Positions 11,478-23,533 of a DNA stretch of 64,000 nt are shown here, piece by piece. The notes under the pieces are model-generated. The model had not been told where the DNA came from. It did no database searches and saw only the letters and a list, made by a program, of their open reading frames with translations. Every line of letters starts with the position of its first letter. Position 1 is the stretch's first letter. Origin of the DNA: Ctenosaura bakeri (taxonomy: Eukaryota; Chordata; Lepidosauria; Squamata; Iguanidae); the NCBI GenBank assembly GCA_948474755.1, contig CAOLHI010002505.1, forward strand, positions 186,001 to 250,000. The letters are read 5' to 3'. The translations under genes and the position numbers were made by a program.

Positions 11478-12430
11478 TGTCACCCCAAAATGTGAGTGAT
11501 TCAGGGATCTCCCTGTGATGCCACTACCTCCACATGACAATGAGGAATTAATTAGCTCAATTAGGAGCCCTGCAAGAGGAGTGTAACCTAATGAGATCTT
11601 CCATCAATGTTTATGTTGTCCTCACAGTAAAGAACCAGCCAGAGACTCCAAATTAAACTAAAATGTGTTTTATTGAAAAGAGTTCTATCAGGCACGCAGA
11701 AGATCCAAGCACTCACATACTTGCACAAGAACTAACTGAATGATAAAGGGAGGAAAGTTGTTGATAGTGGAGTTTTAGGGAATGGAAATAATTACTAGTC
11801 TGGAGAGCAGCAAAGAACACAGCAATGTGGTTTAGACTTGCACCTAAGGGCAATACCCATTCAGGAATCAGAGCAACAGCATGGTGTTCAGCAAATGAGA
11901 TACTACATCAGACTGCTCAGAATGGAGGGTTTTTATATCCAAAATCTGTCTGGAGGGCAAGGGAGTGAATGGCTCTCTAGCTGAGCAAACAGTGGAGGTT
12001 GCAACATGGACAATGGAGTCTGGATGAAGCTAATAGTCTTAGTGTTAAGTGACAAAGAGTTAATGGCTGTTGTAATAGCTCTATAATGGTGGACAGGTAA
12101 AGGAACAATGCAGGGAAATATCCAGGTACTAGGAAGAAGAGCTGAAACAATTAGTGTTTGGTGGGAACTTCCTAGTGCTATTTTGTGGTAGCAGAGATGT
12201 TACAGCTTCAGCTTAAGCCTATTATTTCTTGAGTTACCTGGTGATTATCCTGACAATGGCCTTGGCTATGCCTAGAGGGGATCTTCTGACTTACTTTTCA
12301 GCATACATATTCAGCCAGTGTTTTTCCTCTGCCCAGTCTGGTCTTACAGTCATCTCAGGGCCCATTTTATATCAATACCAATTAATGTATGTTTGCCAAT
12401 TAGATCGTATTTAGCCAATTAAACCATATC
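11478..12430 (-). repeat. LTR-like segment with promoter and poly(A) signal
   Basis: On the minus strand a TATA-like box (GGATATAAAAACC, about 11927-11939) is followed roughly 265 bp later by an AATAAAACAC signal near 11665 and a U5-like stretch. This is the arrangement of an LTR lying between the L2 and an old CR1. I could not fix TG...CA ends with a duplication; TGTCACCCC at 11478 is one possible end. No gag or pol lies next to it. It could be a solo LTR or part of an older retroviral-type element. Confidence 0.35.
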
Positions 12431-12439
12431 AACTCTGAG

Positions 12440-13084
12440 GGATGTGCAGGCTGGTAACAGAGGACTTCAACCTGAATTCATGACTTGTCTTTGAGAAACT
12501 GAGGCTAGCTCTTAGTAATTACATCATTGTTTTCAAAATGTTCACAGACTGCTTGTTTAATTATCTGTTTTAACACTTTTCCTGGTATTGATGTGAAACT
12601 AACTGGTTGGTAGTGGTCTTGGTCCTCTTTTGTCTTATTGGGAGATAGGGACAACATTTGTCTTCCTACAATCTGCTAGGACCTCTCCTGTCCTCAGGAA
12701 ATTCTCAAAGATTGTTGACAGTGGCTCTGAGATTACATCTGCCAAGTTCCTATAGCACTATTCAATGCAGTTCATCCAGCCTTAGAGGTTTGAAATTAGC
12801 AGCTAAGTATTCCTTTACTAAAAAGAGAGTATTTTAAAGTTTGGCCTTCTCTCTCTCCTCTGTTAGAGTTTTGCTATCTTCTCTATGTAGTGGCCCTATC
12901 ATTTCCTTGTTCTTCATCTTGCTTCAAACATAGCCACAAAACCCTGTGATATTTTTAACAACTCTAGCAAGCCTGAACTGATTCTGAGCTTTAGCTTTTC
13001 GGACTTTCATGCTACCAAGACTGGCTATTTGTCTGAATTCTTCTTTGGCGATTCCATCCTTCCATTTGTTATAAATATCTTTTT
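12440..13084 (-). pseudogene. Old CR1 LINE, 3'-side part (RT region)
   Basis: The minus strand reads CR1 ORF2 blocks. Near 12950-13080 is IYNKWKDGIAKEEFRQIAS...VRKAKAQNQFRLARVVKN, the conserved linker between endonuclease and reverse transcriptase. From 12480 to 12900 the sequence aligns by eye, base for base, with the young CR1 at about 25520-26100. The CR1 is interrupted at 13080 by an L1 and resumes at 15602. Both parts are full of stops. Confidence 0.85.
13068..13084 (+). repeat. Left TSD of the nested L1
   Basis: GTTATAAATATCTTTT recurs at 15602-15617 as GTTGTAAATATCTTTT. Removing the L1 and one copy restores continuous CR1 sequence, as judged against the young CR1 near 26200. Confidence 0.85.
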
Positions 13085-15601
13085 TTTCTTTTCTTTTTTT
13101 TAATTTATTATATACAGCAAAAAAAACACAAAAAAAAACAAAAAAATAAAACACCATGTGATATACATAATAGTGAAACAAAAAAATTTCAACCAAAGCA
13201 AACTTACATTATTATTTCTCTCTATTACCATTAGAATCATAAACTTATTCAGCTTATTCTATATCATACTATTTGTATATTTTTGTTACCTATCTTTAAT
13301 TCTTATTCTCATTATACTCATTATTATTATAATAGTTTCATTCTTAATTCTATATTTTTCCCTTAGATTTAATCTATTGCTATTACTAAATATAATCTTA
13401 TTACTTAACATATCAAACTATCTCTAAAGGTACACCCACTCCCCAAAGCCAATTATATTTTAACTTACTTTTTTTTTTGTTTTACAAAATTAAGTAACAC
13501 ATATCCAATTTAAACAATACACCACATAATTAACACACAAAAAAGTGAATAAACCCACCCCCCAGAGCCAACTTTTTATTTAATCCACTTTCCAAAATTG
13601 CCATTCTTCTTGTGAAAGGGTAGCTTTACCATCTCTTATCAAAGCTTTCTCCAAAAATATTTTCCAAATTTCTTCAAAATCATTCCCTTTTACAAAACCT
13701 TTCATAAATCTAATTCTACATGTTAATTTGTCATTAATTGCAATTTTCCACACTTCTTTATACCATTCCTCTATTTGAAGTTTTTCATTTGTTTTCCATT
13801 TTTTTGCTATTATTAACCTCGCTACAGTTAACAAATTTGTTATTAATTCCTTCATTACCTGAGTACGCTCAACCTTATTATATATAGACAACAACCCTAT
13901 ATTTGAACATACTGGTATCTCAACTCCTATTATCTCTTTTATCTCTTTAAAAACCTCTTGCCAAAATTCCATTATCTTATTACAATTTCACCACATATGC
14001 ATATATGTACCAATTTCTTGACATCCTCTCCAGCATAATCTTGAATATTTCTCATCTGTCTGATTTAGTTTTACTGGAGTCAAATACCATTTCCAAACTA
14101 TTTTATAATAATTCTCTTTTATTCTTATTGATAATTTTTTTAAATGACGTTATTTCCAAATTTTTCTCCATTCTTGTATATCTATATTTTGTGATGTCTC
14201 TTCCTCCCACATTTTTCTAAGGTAATCCTCTTCTTGTTCTTTTGCCAATATTTTATATATTTCACTTGTAATACCCTTTAATATTTCATTTTCTTGCATA
14301 TTTTCTCTTTGAATAATAATTTGTTCAAATTTAGTATATTCTTTAAAATCTTTAACATATTTTTTCATACTCTTTGTCCATTGCAATAATTGTATATAAT
14401 TTAACCAAGATATTTTAGTTTCCTGCAATCTCTCTTTCATTCTATCTTTATTAATCATTATTTTCATCCAGTCTTTTAATCTATATATTTTTTGTTTTTT
14501 TATTTCTTTCTCTATTATTTCTCTTAAATTTATTGGAAATTTTTCCATCATTACTATTGGAGTTAATGTTGATATATTCGGTAACAATTTTCTTTTATTT
14601 TTCTTCCATATTTCTATTATATTTTTATAAAGGGATTTTCTATCTTTTCTATTTCTTTCTTTGAAAAATTCCTAAAAAATATATTTTCCAATTTCATCTC
14701 AATATTCATATCTTCTATCTCTAACCATTCTAAATCATCTTTTCCTGAAACTCCTTCTATGATATACCTCAGTTGATTTGCGTAATAATACCATTTTAAA
14801 TTTGGAAGTCCCAGGCCACCTTCTTTTTGACTTTTATACCAATATTTCTTGTTAATCCTCGCTCTCTTATACTCATTACAAAAATTATTTAATAACTTTT
14901 GCCACTCTTTTAATTCTTCCTCTGATACTTTTATTGGTAACATTCTAAACAAAAAATTAATTTTAGGTAATATTTTCATTTTTACCACTGCTATTTTACC
15001 AAACCATGATAGCTTTATATTTTTATAATCCTCTAATTTCCGTTTAATTTCTAATTTTAATTTCTTATAATTTTTTTCCTGTAGTCCTTGTAAATTTTTT
15101 GTAATATCTATTCCTAAATATTTAATTGATTCTTTTACTTTAAGTAACATTCTTTTATTACTTATAAATTTTTGTACTTCTTCTTTAGTATAATTAAACA
15201 ACATTATTTCTGATTTGGCCCAATTTATTTCTAATCCTGTCTTCTCCCCAAACTCTTTTAAATGTTTATCTATCCTATCTATCTTTTTAACTGGATCTTT
15301 AATTGTTAAAAATGTATCATCTGCAAATAAACTTATTTTATTTTTCTCCTTAATTCCAGTTCCTTCCAAATTCTCATCATTTCTTATTACATTCGCTAAT
15401 GTTTCTATAACTATTGCAAATAAAACTGGAGATAATGGACATGCTTGTCTCGTTCCTCTTGTTATTTGAATCTGATCTGTAAATCCATCATTTACCATCA
15501 CTACAGATGTATTATGTGAATATAATTGATTTATTAACCCTTTAAATCTCTCTCCTACTCCTATTTTATTTAAAATTATTTTTAATGCCGGCCATTCCAC
15601 A
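13085..15601 (-). pseudogene. 5'-truncated L1 LINE, ORF2 RT and C-terminal part
   Basis: The minus strand starts inside the reverse transcriptase. A 327-residue open stretch (15600-14617) holds TRGTRQACPLSPVLFAIVIE and the catalytic FADD at residues 92-95, followed by the L1 thumb (KYLGI, WFGKIAVVKM, WYKSQKEGGLGLPN). Downstream blocks at 14587-14150 and 13972-13580 give the C-terminal region. Between them, near 14000-14040, lies a CX3CX7HX4C zinc knuckle (CWRGC...H...C) in which one tryptophan codon has become a stop. The enzyme would copy RNA at nicked DNA. Here it is truncated, frameshifted and dead. The poly(A) end is the T run just after 13080. The 16-bp duplications prove insertion into the CR1. 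Confidence 0.9.
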
Positions 15602-16970
15602 GTTGTAAATATCTTTTAAACCTTAGCTCATCTGAAAATTCAATGTTCACCAACATTGGTTTCTTTAGATTCCTCCCATTCTTCTTCCTCACTGGAATTG
15701 TTTGCAACTGCACCTTAAGAAGAACTTATGCATCATGAATTTCCTTCTCTTTGAGCATTTCTCATCATGAAACTTCTTCCAGTATTTCCTTAAACTTACT
15801 GAAATCAGCTTTCTTTACATCCAGCATATATGTCTGATTATATTTGCCTTCCCCTTTCCTTTGTATAATGAATTCCAAGAAGACACAATCACTCTTACCC
15901 AAGGATCTCATGATTTCCATCTCATTGACCAGTCCATCTCTGTTGGTCCAGATCAGGTCTAAAGCAGCTGATACCCTTTTGTTTTTTTCGCTTTCTGTAT
16001 TATGAAATTTCCTTTAACACTGCTGAGAATTTTTTTGGATCTTAGATTTTTGGCAAAGTTTGACTTCCAACAAATATCAGGGTGGTTGAAGTCTCCCATT
16101 ACTACTATATCTGTCCTTTTTTCAATATTTGGTCATTTGTTTTAGAGAGGCATCATCAAACTCTACAGTCTGGCATGGGAACCAAAAGTAGACCCCACAA
16201 TATGATCACTGTTGTTTCCCTCTCCTTTAATTTTTACCCAAATACTCCCAACCTGTTTTCTGTGATCTAAGTCATGTATCTCTTCACAGGTGAACACATC
16301 CTTGACATACAGTGCTACTTCTTCTTCTTCCCTCTGTTGTTTACTTGCCTAAAATAGGTTATACCCTTCCATTACTATCTTGCAGTTATGAAAAACTTCC
16401 CACAAGGTTTCAGTGGTACCTATCAAATCATATTTGCATTCCTGTGTTAAAAGTTCAAGTTCATCTTGCTTATTATGTATTGTGTTGTGGTATTCATTGT
16501 TGTTCCCTGCCTCAACTCACAGAGAGAATCAAATTATTGTTATTATTAATTTCTCATACTTTGTATATTAGTGTAGAGACATCTAAGAACATGGGTCATT
16601 CTCCACAGCTGATTCCTTGTTCTTTTTTTGGGAGGGGGGTGTCTTGTACTTTTGGCCTAATTTCCCTTGTGTCATTGAGTTATTGTACCTAGCAATTGCT
16701 GCCCCTGTGTCCTTCCCCATGTAATTCAATTTAAAGCCCTCCTAATCAGGCTTAGGGATCACATAAAAAGATTATTAGCAAATGCTTTGAGGTGCAACCC
16801 ATCTTTTGCCAGGAGTCCTTCTTCATGAAAGTGCAGATCATGATCCAAGAAGCCAGATCTTCCCTTCCAGTGCCATCTCTGGAGACAGTTGTTTATTTCT
16901 TCTTCCCTCTTCCTAAGTCATATCTTTCAGTCAGAAGAAGCAATGAAATAACCTTTGTTTCAAGTTTCTT
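15602..16970 (-). pseudogene. Old CR1 LINE, continuation (endonuclease side and ORF1 end)
   Basis: This resumes the CR1 interrupted at 13080. By eye it follows the young CR1 at 26220-26960: the region opposite TCTTTAGTCAACCATTCTGG, then the 'GGGTGGTTGAAGTCTCCCAT' stretch (endonuclease GDFNYP region) near 16080, and the 'CACAGGTGAACACATCCTTGACATAC' stretch near 16285. Beyond 16320 it continues towards the 5' side, with parallels to 51740-52200, which belongs to another old CR1. First bases are the right copy of the L1 duplication. No intact frame. Confidence 0.82.
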
Positions 16971-16989
16971 TATATTCCTTCTCAGAACT

Positions 16990-19567
16990 TCATAGACCCC
17001 CACAGTACATTGAAGTCTATATATTTATATCTTTCAGATATAAAGAAGAGGGTAATGATTTGTGGGCTTGATGAGTGTTGCCAGCTTCTCTGTTACATCA
17101 TGGATTGTTGATTCTGGGAGGCAGCATACCTCTCAAGACATTTTATCATACCCACATACCACTGCAAGGACAAATGAAGCCTTACACAATTGCAATGATC
17201 TGTGATTTGGTTGGAATTTTTCTCCACCAACCAAGCTGTTTTCAAATACATGTGCATGTGCACACATGCATGCATGGATGTGTGTGCATGTACACAGAGA
17301 GCCTTTTCTGAAACTGGAAATCCAAATCCTTACTGTATAGAAAGTGCTGGGACATCTTGAACACTCTCAATAAATGAAGGGAGGAATAAAAGATTGAGGG
17401 AAAGAGTGAAAGAGAGGGAGAGGGAGACCTCTCTCCATGACTGCCCTCTCTGGAGAGAACTGCAATGGTAGCCATGGAGAGGAATGCAAGAAAACTTGAG
17501 GGTTTTATGCACAATAGGAGCACAAGTCCAATTTCAAGAGATCTTAATTGATAGGGTAAAAGATGTTGGCTGATCCAAAGGCAGCTGGTGAATTTTGTGT
17601 CTGGGTGAAGATTTGAGTTCATATGTCTAACAATCTGAGCCCAGCACTCACTCTCCACCACACTATTATGTTGTATTTGTTCATTCTGTTATATTTGTTC
17701 ATCAGAAGTGTTTAGTTCATAAATAATTCATGACTCAAAAAATAGGAGACATGGAATTAACAAATCACATCATGAAGCATACTCATGCTTAATTGTCAAA
17801 TTACATCATACTGAATACTTTTTATCCCCAATTATTTCTGTTGTGTGAATGAGATGAATGGGCAGAACAAGAAGTTCTTTCATTTGTAAGGAACACACAT
17901 ATCTAGAATCAAAGTAAACCTAAGAAAACATCATTACATACTATCTAGTTAGAATTAGTGTAGCAAATGCAGTTGTACAACTGCAGTGCCTGGGTAAACA
18001 TGCAGTCTCAGTCAGCTGAGATGCCTCATGCCACTCAGATACCCAGGGCAAAACAAAAAGGAGGAAGGGAGGGGGGAGAAAGAAATGTTACAGCACATTT
18101 AAGACTAAATGGTTTTTATTTTAGCATGAGCTTTTGTGAACATAAACCCACTTTTTCAGACGTAGCACCAAGTGGTATTGAGGCCTCAGGCATAAAGCCT
18201 GAGTTGTAGGAGTGGGATAGAATGTAATGGAATGCATCCAGAAAGATGCCTTAAATTTTCAAAAGGCTAGGTGATGCAATACAGATCTTTCAGATCTTTA
18301 CAGTGGCCACTTAGTGTTGATGTGTGTAAGCAATACATTTGTTTCCCAAAAGTAAGTTCGTATAAAAGGCAGGTCAAAACAGAATCAGCTTCTAGTATCC
18401 ACTTTATCCTCTTACTGGCAAGTGTGCCAACATTACTGTTAGATTAAATTAAAAATATAAGTGGATATTGTTGTATAATGGGCATGTCAGCATCAATATT
18501 AAGAGGAAATGACTGCTTTCTGTACTGGAGCTAACCGCAGAACCCATAATGTATTTAAATGCAGGCTGTAAAATTGCTATATATAATCAATGATATTTAA
18601 TCAACATTTTGGGAAAGGAGTATACACCCCATACTGATCTCCAATTGTTGTATAGTGCTGTTTAAAATTAACAAATTCCTTTGTCTGACTAATTGAAGCA
18701 AGCAGACCCCTCTGCAACAATCTTTAGAAGATTAGGAATATAACAATCAAAATGAACATTTGATTTCAATATCTGGTGGGAATAACTCTACAATTGAGCA
18801 TCATCTGCTCATTAACGTGCATTAAAATTTCCTGCAATTATGACTTCAGCAGTGGGAAATAGGGATTCTAAGGATTCTCTAACCCTGTAGAATTTTTTTC
18901 CCCCAGATGGAATACAGATTTTTTTAAAATATAATATGGTATATGAACATTAGTCAACAGTTAATGGAGTCCTGGAAGTGTAATAAGAACACCAGTGTAG
19001 AGCGGAAATGGCCTCAGTCTCTTTGTTCAGTGTAGGCAGTCATACAGCACTCTGGCCTCCACCTCAAACCGCCCCACTAATCACCCTTGCAAAATATCCA
19101 CGTTAGTTTATCCTGTTTACTTTGATTTTCCCAACCAGCAGTGGGGATGGCTAGACTGCTGTAAAGAACCTGATTTTGTATCATGAAGCTGTAGGGACTG
19201 AAGGAGAAGGATTGGACATTTCTGAAGTATTTAATGAGGAAGAGCTGTCTTCTCAGACATATTCTTGGCATAATATTTGGATAGCCAAACTGCAAGCCAG
19301 CATGTATCAAATAGAGAATAAAACTTGCAAATGCCAGAGATTTTTTTAAACATTTGTGCACCATATTGCCCTAACCACCTGTTTTATGTTCTTGCTTTTA
19401 ATTCCATTTCATATTTAATATTCCTATCCTCCTCCTCCTCCTCCCCCAATTTCATATATATTTTTCTCTGCACCACTTTCTTCATTTTACTTTCTCTCTG
19501 CATCTTCCTTTGTCCTTTTGTTGCTGGAAATGCAACAGTCCTCAAATTTTAACGATCTGAATGAGTC
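16990..19567. other. Mostly non-repetitive region
   Basis: I recognise no gene here. An alternating purine/pyrimidine tract (GTGCATGTGCACACATGCATGC type) lies at 17245-17300. At about 18080-18190 a segment containing TTTAGCATGAGCTTTTGTGA resembles a dispersed reptile repeat whose family I cannot name. The interval 18650-18870 is A/T-rich but complex, with several TAATTG/ATTA motifs, and is the best candidate here for conserved non-coding DNA. Confidence 0.4.
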
Positions 19568-19570
19568 TTA

Positions 19571-19989
19571 GACCCTTTTCGCGCAATATTTTTGATGCGA
19601 AGGGGCCCCTTGAGCATCGTGCAAATGTGAAGAGCGGTCCACAACACACTCACATTTGCGTGATGCTCCAGGGCCTGACACGGACTGCACACACATTTTT
19701 TCATTTTTGGCTTGAAGCTGAAAATGCTGCGCAGTCACACATTGCTCTGGGACCCCGCACGCACTTACCTTGTGTGTGGAGCCTCGGGAGCCAGGCCGGT
19801 TGTGCTTCCTGTCTCACTGCAGCCTGGGAAGGTCCCAGGCTGCACAGTGAAAGGAAGAGTCGAGGCTCTCGCGCAAGCAGGAAGCTCGTGTGGAGCCGAA
19901 GAAGCAGGTAAGCAAGAGCCTCTCTCCGGAGGCTGCTCGCGCGAGCACTGCACCCCAGTGCTGAAAATGGGTGAGTTGCAGAAAGGGTC
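19571..19989. mobile_element. PIF/Harbinger-like MITE (419 bp)
   Basis: The left end GACCCTTTTCGCGCAA and right end TTGCAGAAAGGGTC are imperfect inverted repeats. The element is flanked by TTA on both sides (19568-19570 and 19990-19992). The interior is much richer in G+C and CpG than its surroundings. A 3-bp TTA duplication is characteristic of PIF/Harbinger. No transposase is encoded, and the frames crossing it on both strands are composition artefacts. Confidence 0.8.
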
Positions 19990-19992
19990 TTA

Positions 19993-21550
19993 GGGATAGG
20001 GACAGTGTTAAGGTTAAAGAGTGTTTCAGTCACCTAAAATCTCCTTACATCTTATCCACCTATCCTTACCTGTCTGCGCTACGAATTGATATTCTAAGTA
20101 GTAACACCACTTTTTCTCTCCATCTCCTTTTTGTTGTGTCATCATTCCAAAACTGGAACTAATTTAGTTCTTTCCCCCCCCGCCCCCCCTTTTAACTTAG
20201 CTTAGGTTAACCCATTTTGGTATTATGAGAAATAACTTTTAAAATGTATTGACAAATAGTGATACTATGTTGAGTGATTAAGGAAATAGGGTATTTTAGA
20301 ATGTTATTTTGTAGCTGTCCACCATTCAGTATAGAAGACCAGGATAAACATAAGTACTAAAAAGCTCTCCTGGAATACCTGGACTCAGAAATCACCTGGG
20401 AGTGCTCAATATTCGTACTGAGCCAGGTTATAAGTGTGAATGCTGTTCAGTAAAAATACTTAGGTCCAGAAGCACATGTTTTAGGGCCATAAGGTGGCCA
20501 GAAGACCCAAATAGTTCCAATGGTCAAAGTTTTTTGGCATCCTATTAGTAAAGCTTCCCCCCACACACACATACACTCGGTATGGGGAATGGGAGTGGGG
20601 AGAGAAACCTTAGCAAAGAATCAAGGACAAAATAACCAACCTGAGAAACCTATATAGTATTATTGTAGTTTTGGAAATATTAAAGAAGAATGTAAGAATA
20701 ATTATTCAAAAAATCCAGGATGATAGCTTTAGAAAAACATCAGTGGCAGTATATCATCCTTTCTTCACACACAGTAATTATTTTGATTTTTTCCCCCATA
20801 TATACTCTATGTGGTATGGCAAGTTCTGCATTGTTGAAAAGTTTAGGTAGCCTTGATTTGGACCCCAATTCTGCTGATATTTACTAAGGATATAAAGAAT
20901 ATAAATAATATATGTCATTAACAAAAAAATAGTCCATTGCTCTGAGATTTTTTGTCCTTTTTTGTCCTGTTGTTTTCATTGTTCTATCATTTGGGTGATA
21001 ATATGCAAAACCTGTTTTTTCATTTCATTTTGTTTTGTTTTGCTTTTCTTTTAACCAGAATTGCATTTTTACCTGATGTTTCTGTGTAAAAACCAATGTA
21101 TTTTGTGCAAATTATTTTTTGAAAATCCTGAAATATGAAAAACAAAAAGATTAATATCACTCTCAAAACTTTTGAAATTCTTATTTCTGGATATGAGAAT
21201 GAAATATGCAAATATTTATATTTCCTTCACATACAAAATGAGATATGGGAAAGCACTAGTAGACAAAAAAAAGTTATAATGGTTTGGATCCAAAGGTTCC
21301 ATTCCTTTGATGGAAGGGCTCTTTCTCCAATAGAAGTATCCTTTTTGTTGGCAGGGGACTCTTTGTTACTGACATACTGATGTCAAGGAACAGTCATGTA
21401 GTAATAATTTTGAATGGTGGACAACAACATGATAAAGGACTTGTCAGAGTCCTTTTTCTCAACAGGCTGGATAATTGTTTCAGCCTGAATTCATTTTAGT
21501 GCCAGTGGAGTAAAGACCCGCATTAGCACAGTTGCCCCATATTACACCTT
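19993..21550. other. A/T-rich spacer
   Basis: It holds a poly-C/T patch at 20165-20190 and otherwise nothing that I can assign to a gene or repeat family. Confidence 0.4.
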
Positions 21551-21996
21551 TGTTAAAGTGTAACTGCCCCAATCCCTGCCTAAAGGGTTAAGTTTCTTGT
21601 TCCTTTGCTGATTCTCATAGTCATGGTAACCGATAAGAAGTTGCTAACCTTCACATGCAGCCTGCTGTGGGAAAGTGAAACGAGTTGTTTAGAAAACAAG
21701 ATAAGTTTTCTCACAGTTGGCAAGCAGTTATTTAGTCTAAGATTCTGTTCTCATTCTCTTCTTGTTGTTCACTGCCTGAACAGTCTGCTTGTCTGTCACG
21801 CTGTCAAGACACAGACATGGATATTACTTAGCTTTGCTTTTTCCATGTATTCCAGCCTGCAATAAACATGTAGTTTAGTATATTTATGGCCTCACTCTGG
21901 CCTTTTTGAATATGTGCTGTTTTTGGTCTATTTTTGATGCACTGGCATTCTGTGGGTCATGCTGGTGTACAGCATTTCCCCTGGCATTCCTCAACA
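21551..21996 (+). repeat. 5' LTR of the copia element (446 bp)
   Basis: It begins TGTTAAAGTG and ends TCAACA, giving TGTT...AACA ends. Its first 75 bp recur at 28871-28945. An AATAAAC polyadenylation signal lies near 21861. The right end is set by the primer site that follows at once. Confidence 0.85.
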
Positions 21997-22018
21997 GGTT
22001 ATGGGCCCAGCACGCTTC
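21997..22018 (+). promoter_or_regulatory. Primer-binding site matching an internal part of initiator tRNA-Met
   Basis: The 22 bases GGTTATGGGCCCAGCACGCTTC (given here as GGTTATGGGCC plus CAGCACGCTTC) are the reverse complement of the anticodon-stem half of vertebrate initiator tRNA-Met, from the D-stem side through the anticodon. Drosophila copia is known to prime from such a half tRNA. The site starts immediately after the LTR. Confidence 0.85.
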
Positions 22019-22151
22019 GGCTCCACCTCCCTGTTGCACCAGAGTGGTTCTCAGGCCACTCAGATGGATGGTGCCTGTCTGCAGCTGTGTTCCATCTGCC
22101 GGTGATCCCCGAGGCTTGTGGTGAGTGCCAGGAGCCGGGGGCTGAGCAACT

Positions 22152-22817
22152 ATGGAGCCCAGATCAGTGAGCAGTTTGCGTTTGACCAGGCTAAATAGCA
22201 GCAATTATCTCACTTGGGCTGTCAAGATGGAAATGTATCTTTGAAGGAAAGGTGTCTGGGGAACTTTTTCTGTTCTGCTGGACCTTCCTAGAGATGCCGA
22301 AGATCCTACAAAGGTGAGGCAGAAGGCCATGTCGGTTATTTTTCTAGCTGTGGAAGATGACCAGCTGTTTTACATCTGTGATTTAACCACTCCGCGAGAT
22401 TGTTGGGAGGCTCTTTGCAACGTCTATGTTAGCACAACTGCAGGCAGTAAACTTTCGCTCACAAAAAGGCTTTACAAGACGAAATTAAGGCCAGGCATGT
22501 CAATTAAGGAGCATTTGCAGACCCTGGCCGCAATCTTTGTTGCCCTGTGTGAGAGAGGGAAAGTTTTGTCTGAGACTGACAAGGCTTACTGCATCCTGTG
22601 TTCTCTGGATCCCAGTTGGGATGTTATAGTAGCAACCTTGGAAGCTGTTCCAGAGCAGACCCTGACTGTGTCCTATGTAACCTCTCACTTGTTGGAGGAG
22701 GAAGAACGCCATGCCCAGAGGAGTGCCCTGCAACCTCCCCAGCTGCCTGTTGCTGCAGAACCAGGATCCGGGCAGAATCTACCCAGGCTGGTGAGTCCAA
22801 GCTGGAGGGGCTGGTGA
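22152..22817 (+). pseudogene. gag: copia gag
   Basis: The ATG at 22152 opens MEPRSVSSLRLTRLNSSNYLTWAVKMEMYL, the usual start of copia-type gag (NYxxWxxxMexyL). A TGA stop at 22242-22244 interrupts it. The same frame continues as the UBN2-like capsid region (YICDLTTPRDCWEAL, LYKTKLRPGMSIKEHL, CSLDPSWDVIVATLE). This protein would form the particle that packages the RNA. The frame then ends artificially at 22817. A frameshift near 22745-22790 moves the true continuation (ESKLEGLVRAN) into another frame. Confidence 0.9.
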
Positions 22818-23533
22818 GAGCCAACACTGTGAGAATGTGCTATCACTGTGAATCTACCTCCCATCTCAAGAAGGACTGTCTGCTGGAAAAGCAAGGAGGG
22901 AGAGGTGCTCGAGGCAGAGGCTTCAGAGGAGGTCGTGGGAGTTGTCCACACGTTGCCGTTGCAACAGACTGTGTGGTTTCTGAGAGCTGCCGGGACACTG
23001 ATGAGGCTTTTTGGCTGTTGGACAGTGGTTGCTCTCAGCATCTGGTGAACTGTGAAGGTTTGTTCAAGTGTTTGAATCAAGCCAGTGTTGCTACTGTTGC
23101 CCTGGCTGATGAGACTAAAGCTAAAGTCAAGAGAGTGGGGTCTGCGTATATACCTGCTTTAGATATGTATCTTGACAATGTGTTGTATGTGCCTTCACTT
23201 GATTTCTGCCTACTCTCTGTTTCAGAGTCAACTCAAAGTGGGTTTGAGGTTTTGTTCACAAAGCATGAGGGCAAGGTACTGAAAGATGGGGCTGTTTGTG
23301 CTGTGGCAGATTTGAGTGAGAAACTGTACAAACTCAAGCCCAGATTCAGTGCTTGCAGTGTATATGATAACAAACCACAACATGATGAATGCATTCATTT
23401 GTTACATAGAAGGATGGGACATGCTAGCTTTCCTGTGTTGAAAAAGTTAGCAGACAGCTGCAAGGGATGTTCTCTGAAGTCCTGTGCTACTTTTCTTGAC
23501 TGTGCCATTTGCAAACAGTCAAAATCCATTTAG
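22745..23533 (+). pseudogene. pol: copia zinc knuckle, protease and pre-integrase
   Basis: Continuing in a second frame, it has the nucleocapsid knuckle CYHCESTSHLKKDC (CX2CX4HX4C) near 22835-22876. A basic RG-rich stretch follows, then the aspartic protease active site LLDSGCSQHL near 23015 and the GAG-pre-integrase region (LLHRRMGHASFPVL...CAICKQSKS) to 23530. The protease would cut the polyprotein. The HxxxH/CxxC zinc region belongs to the integrase N-terminus. A stop ends the frame at 23533, just before a further frameshift. Confidence 0.9.

Noticed and set aside
11478..12430. Complete retrovirus-like provirus
   Set aside because: There are only a TATA-like and a poly(A) signal; no gag, pol or env sequence lies nearby and no terminal duplication was found.
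17245..17300. Alternating purine/pyrimidine tract as a Z-DNA regulatory site
   Set aside because: It is a simple GT/CA-rich low-complexity tract with no supporting context.
19561..20033. Open frames of about 95-116 codons on both strands
   Set aside because: They coincide with the GC-rich MITE at 19571-19989 and have no protein-like motif.
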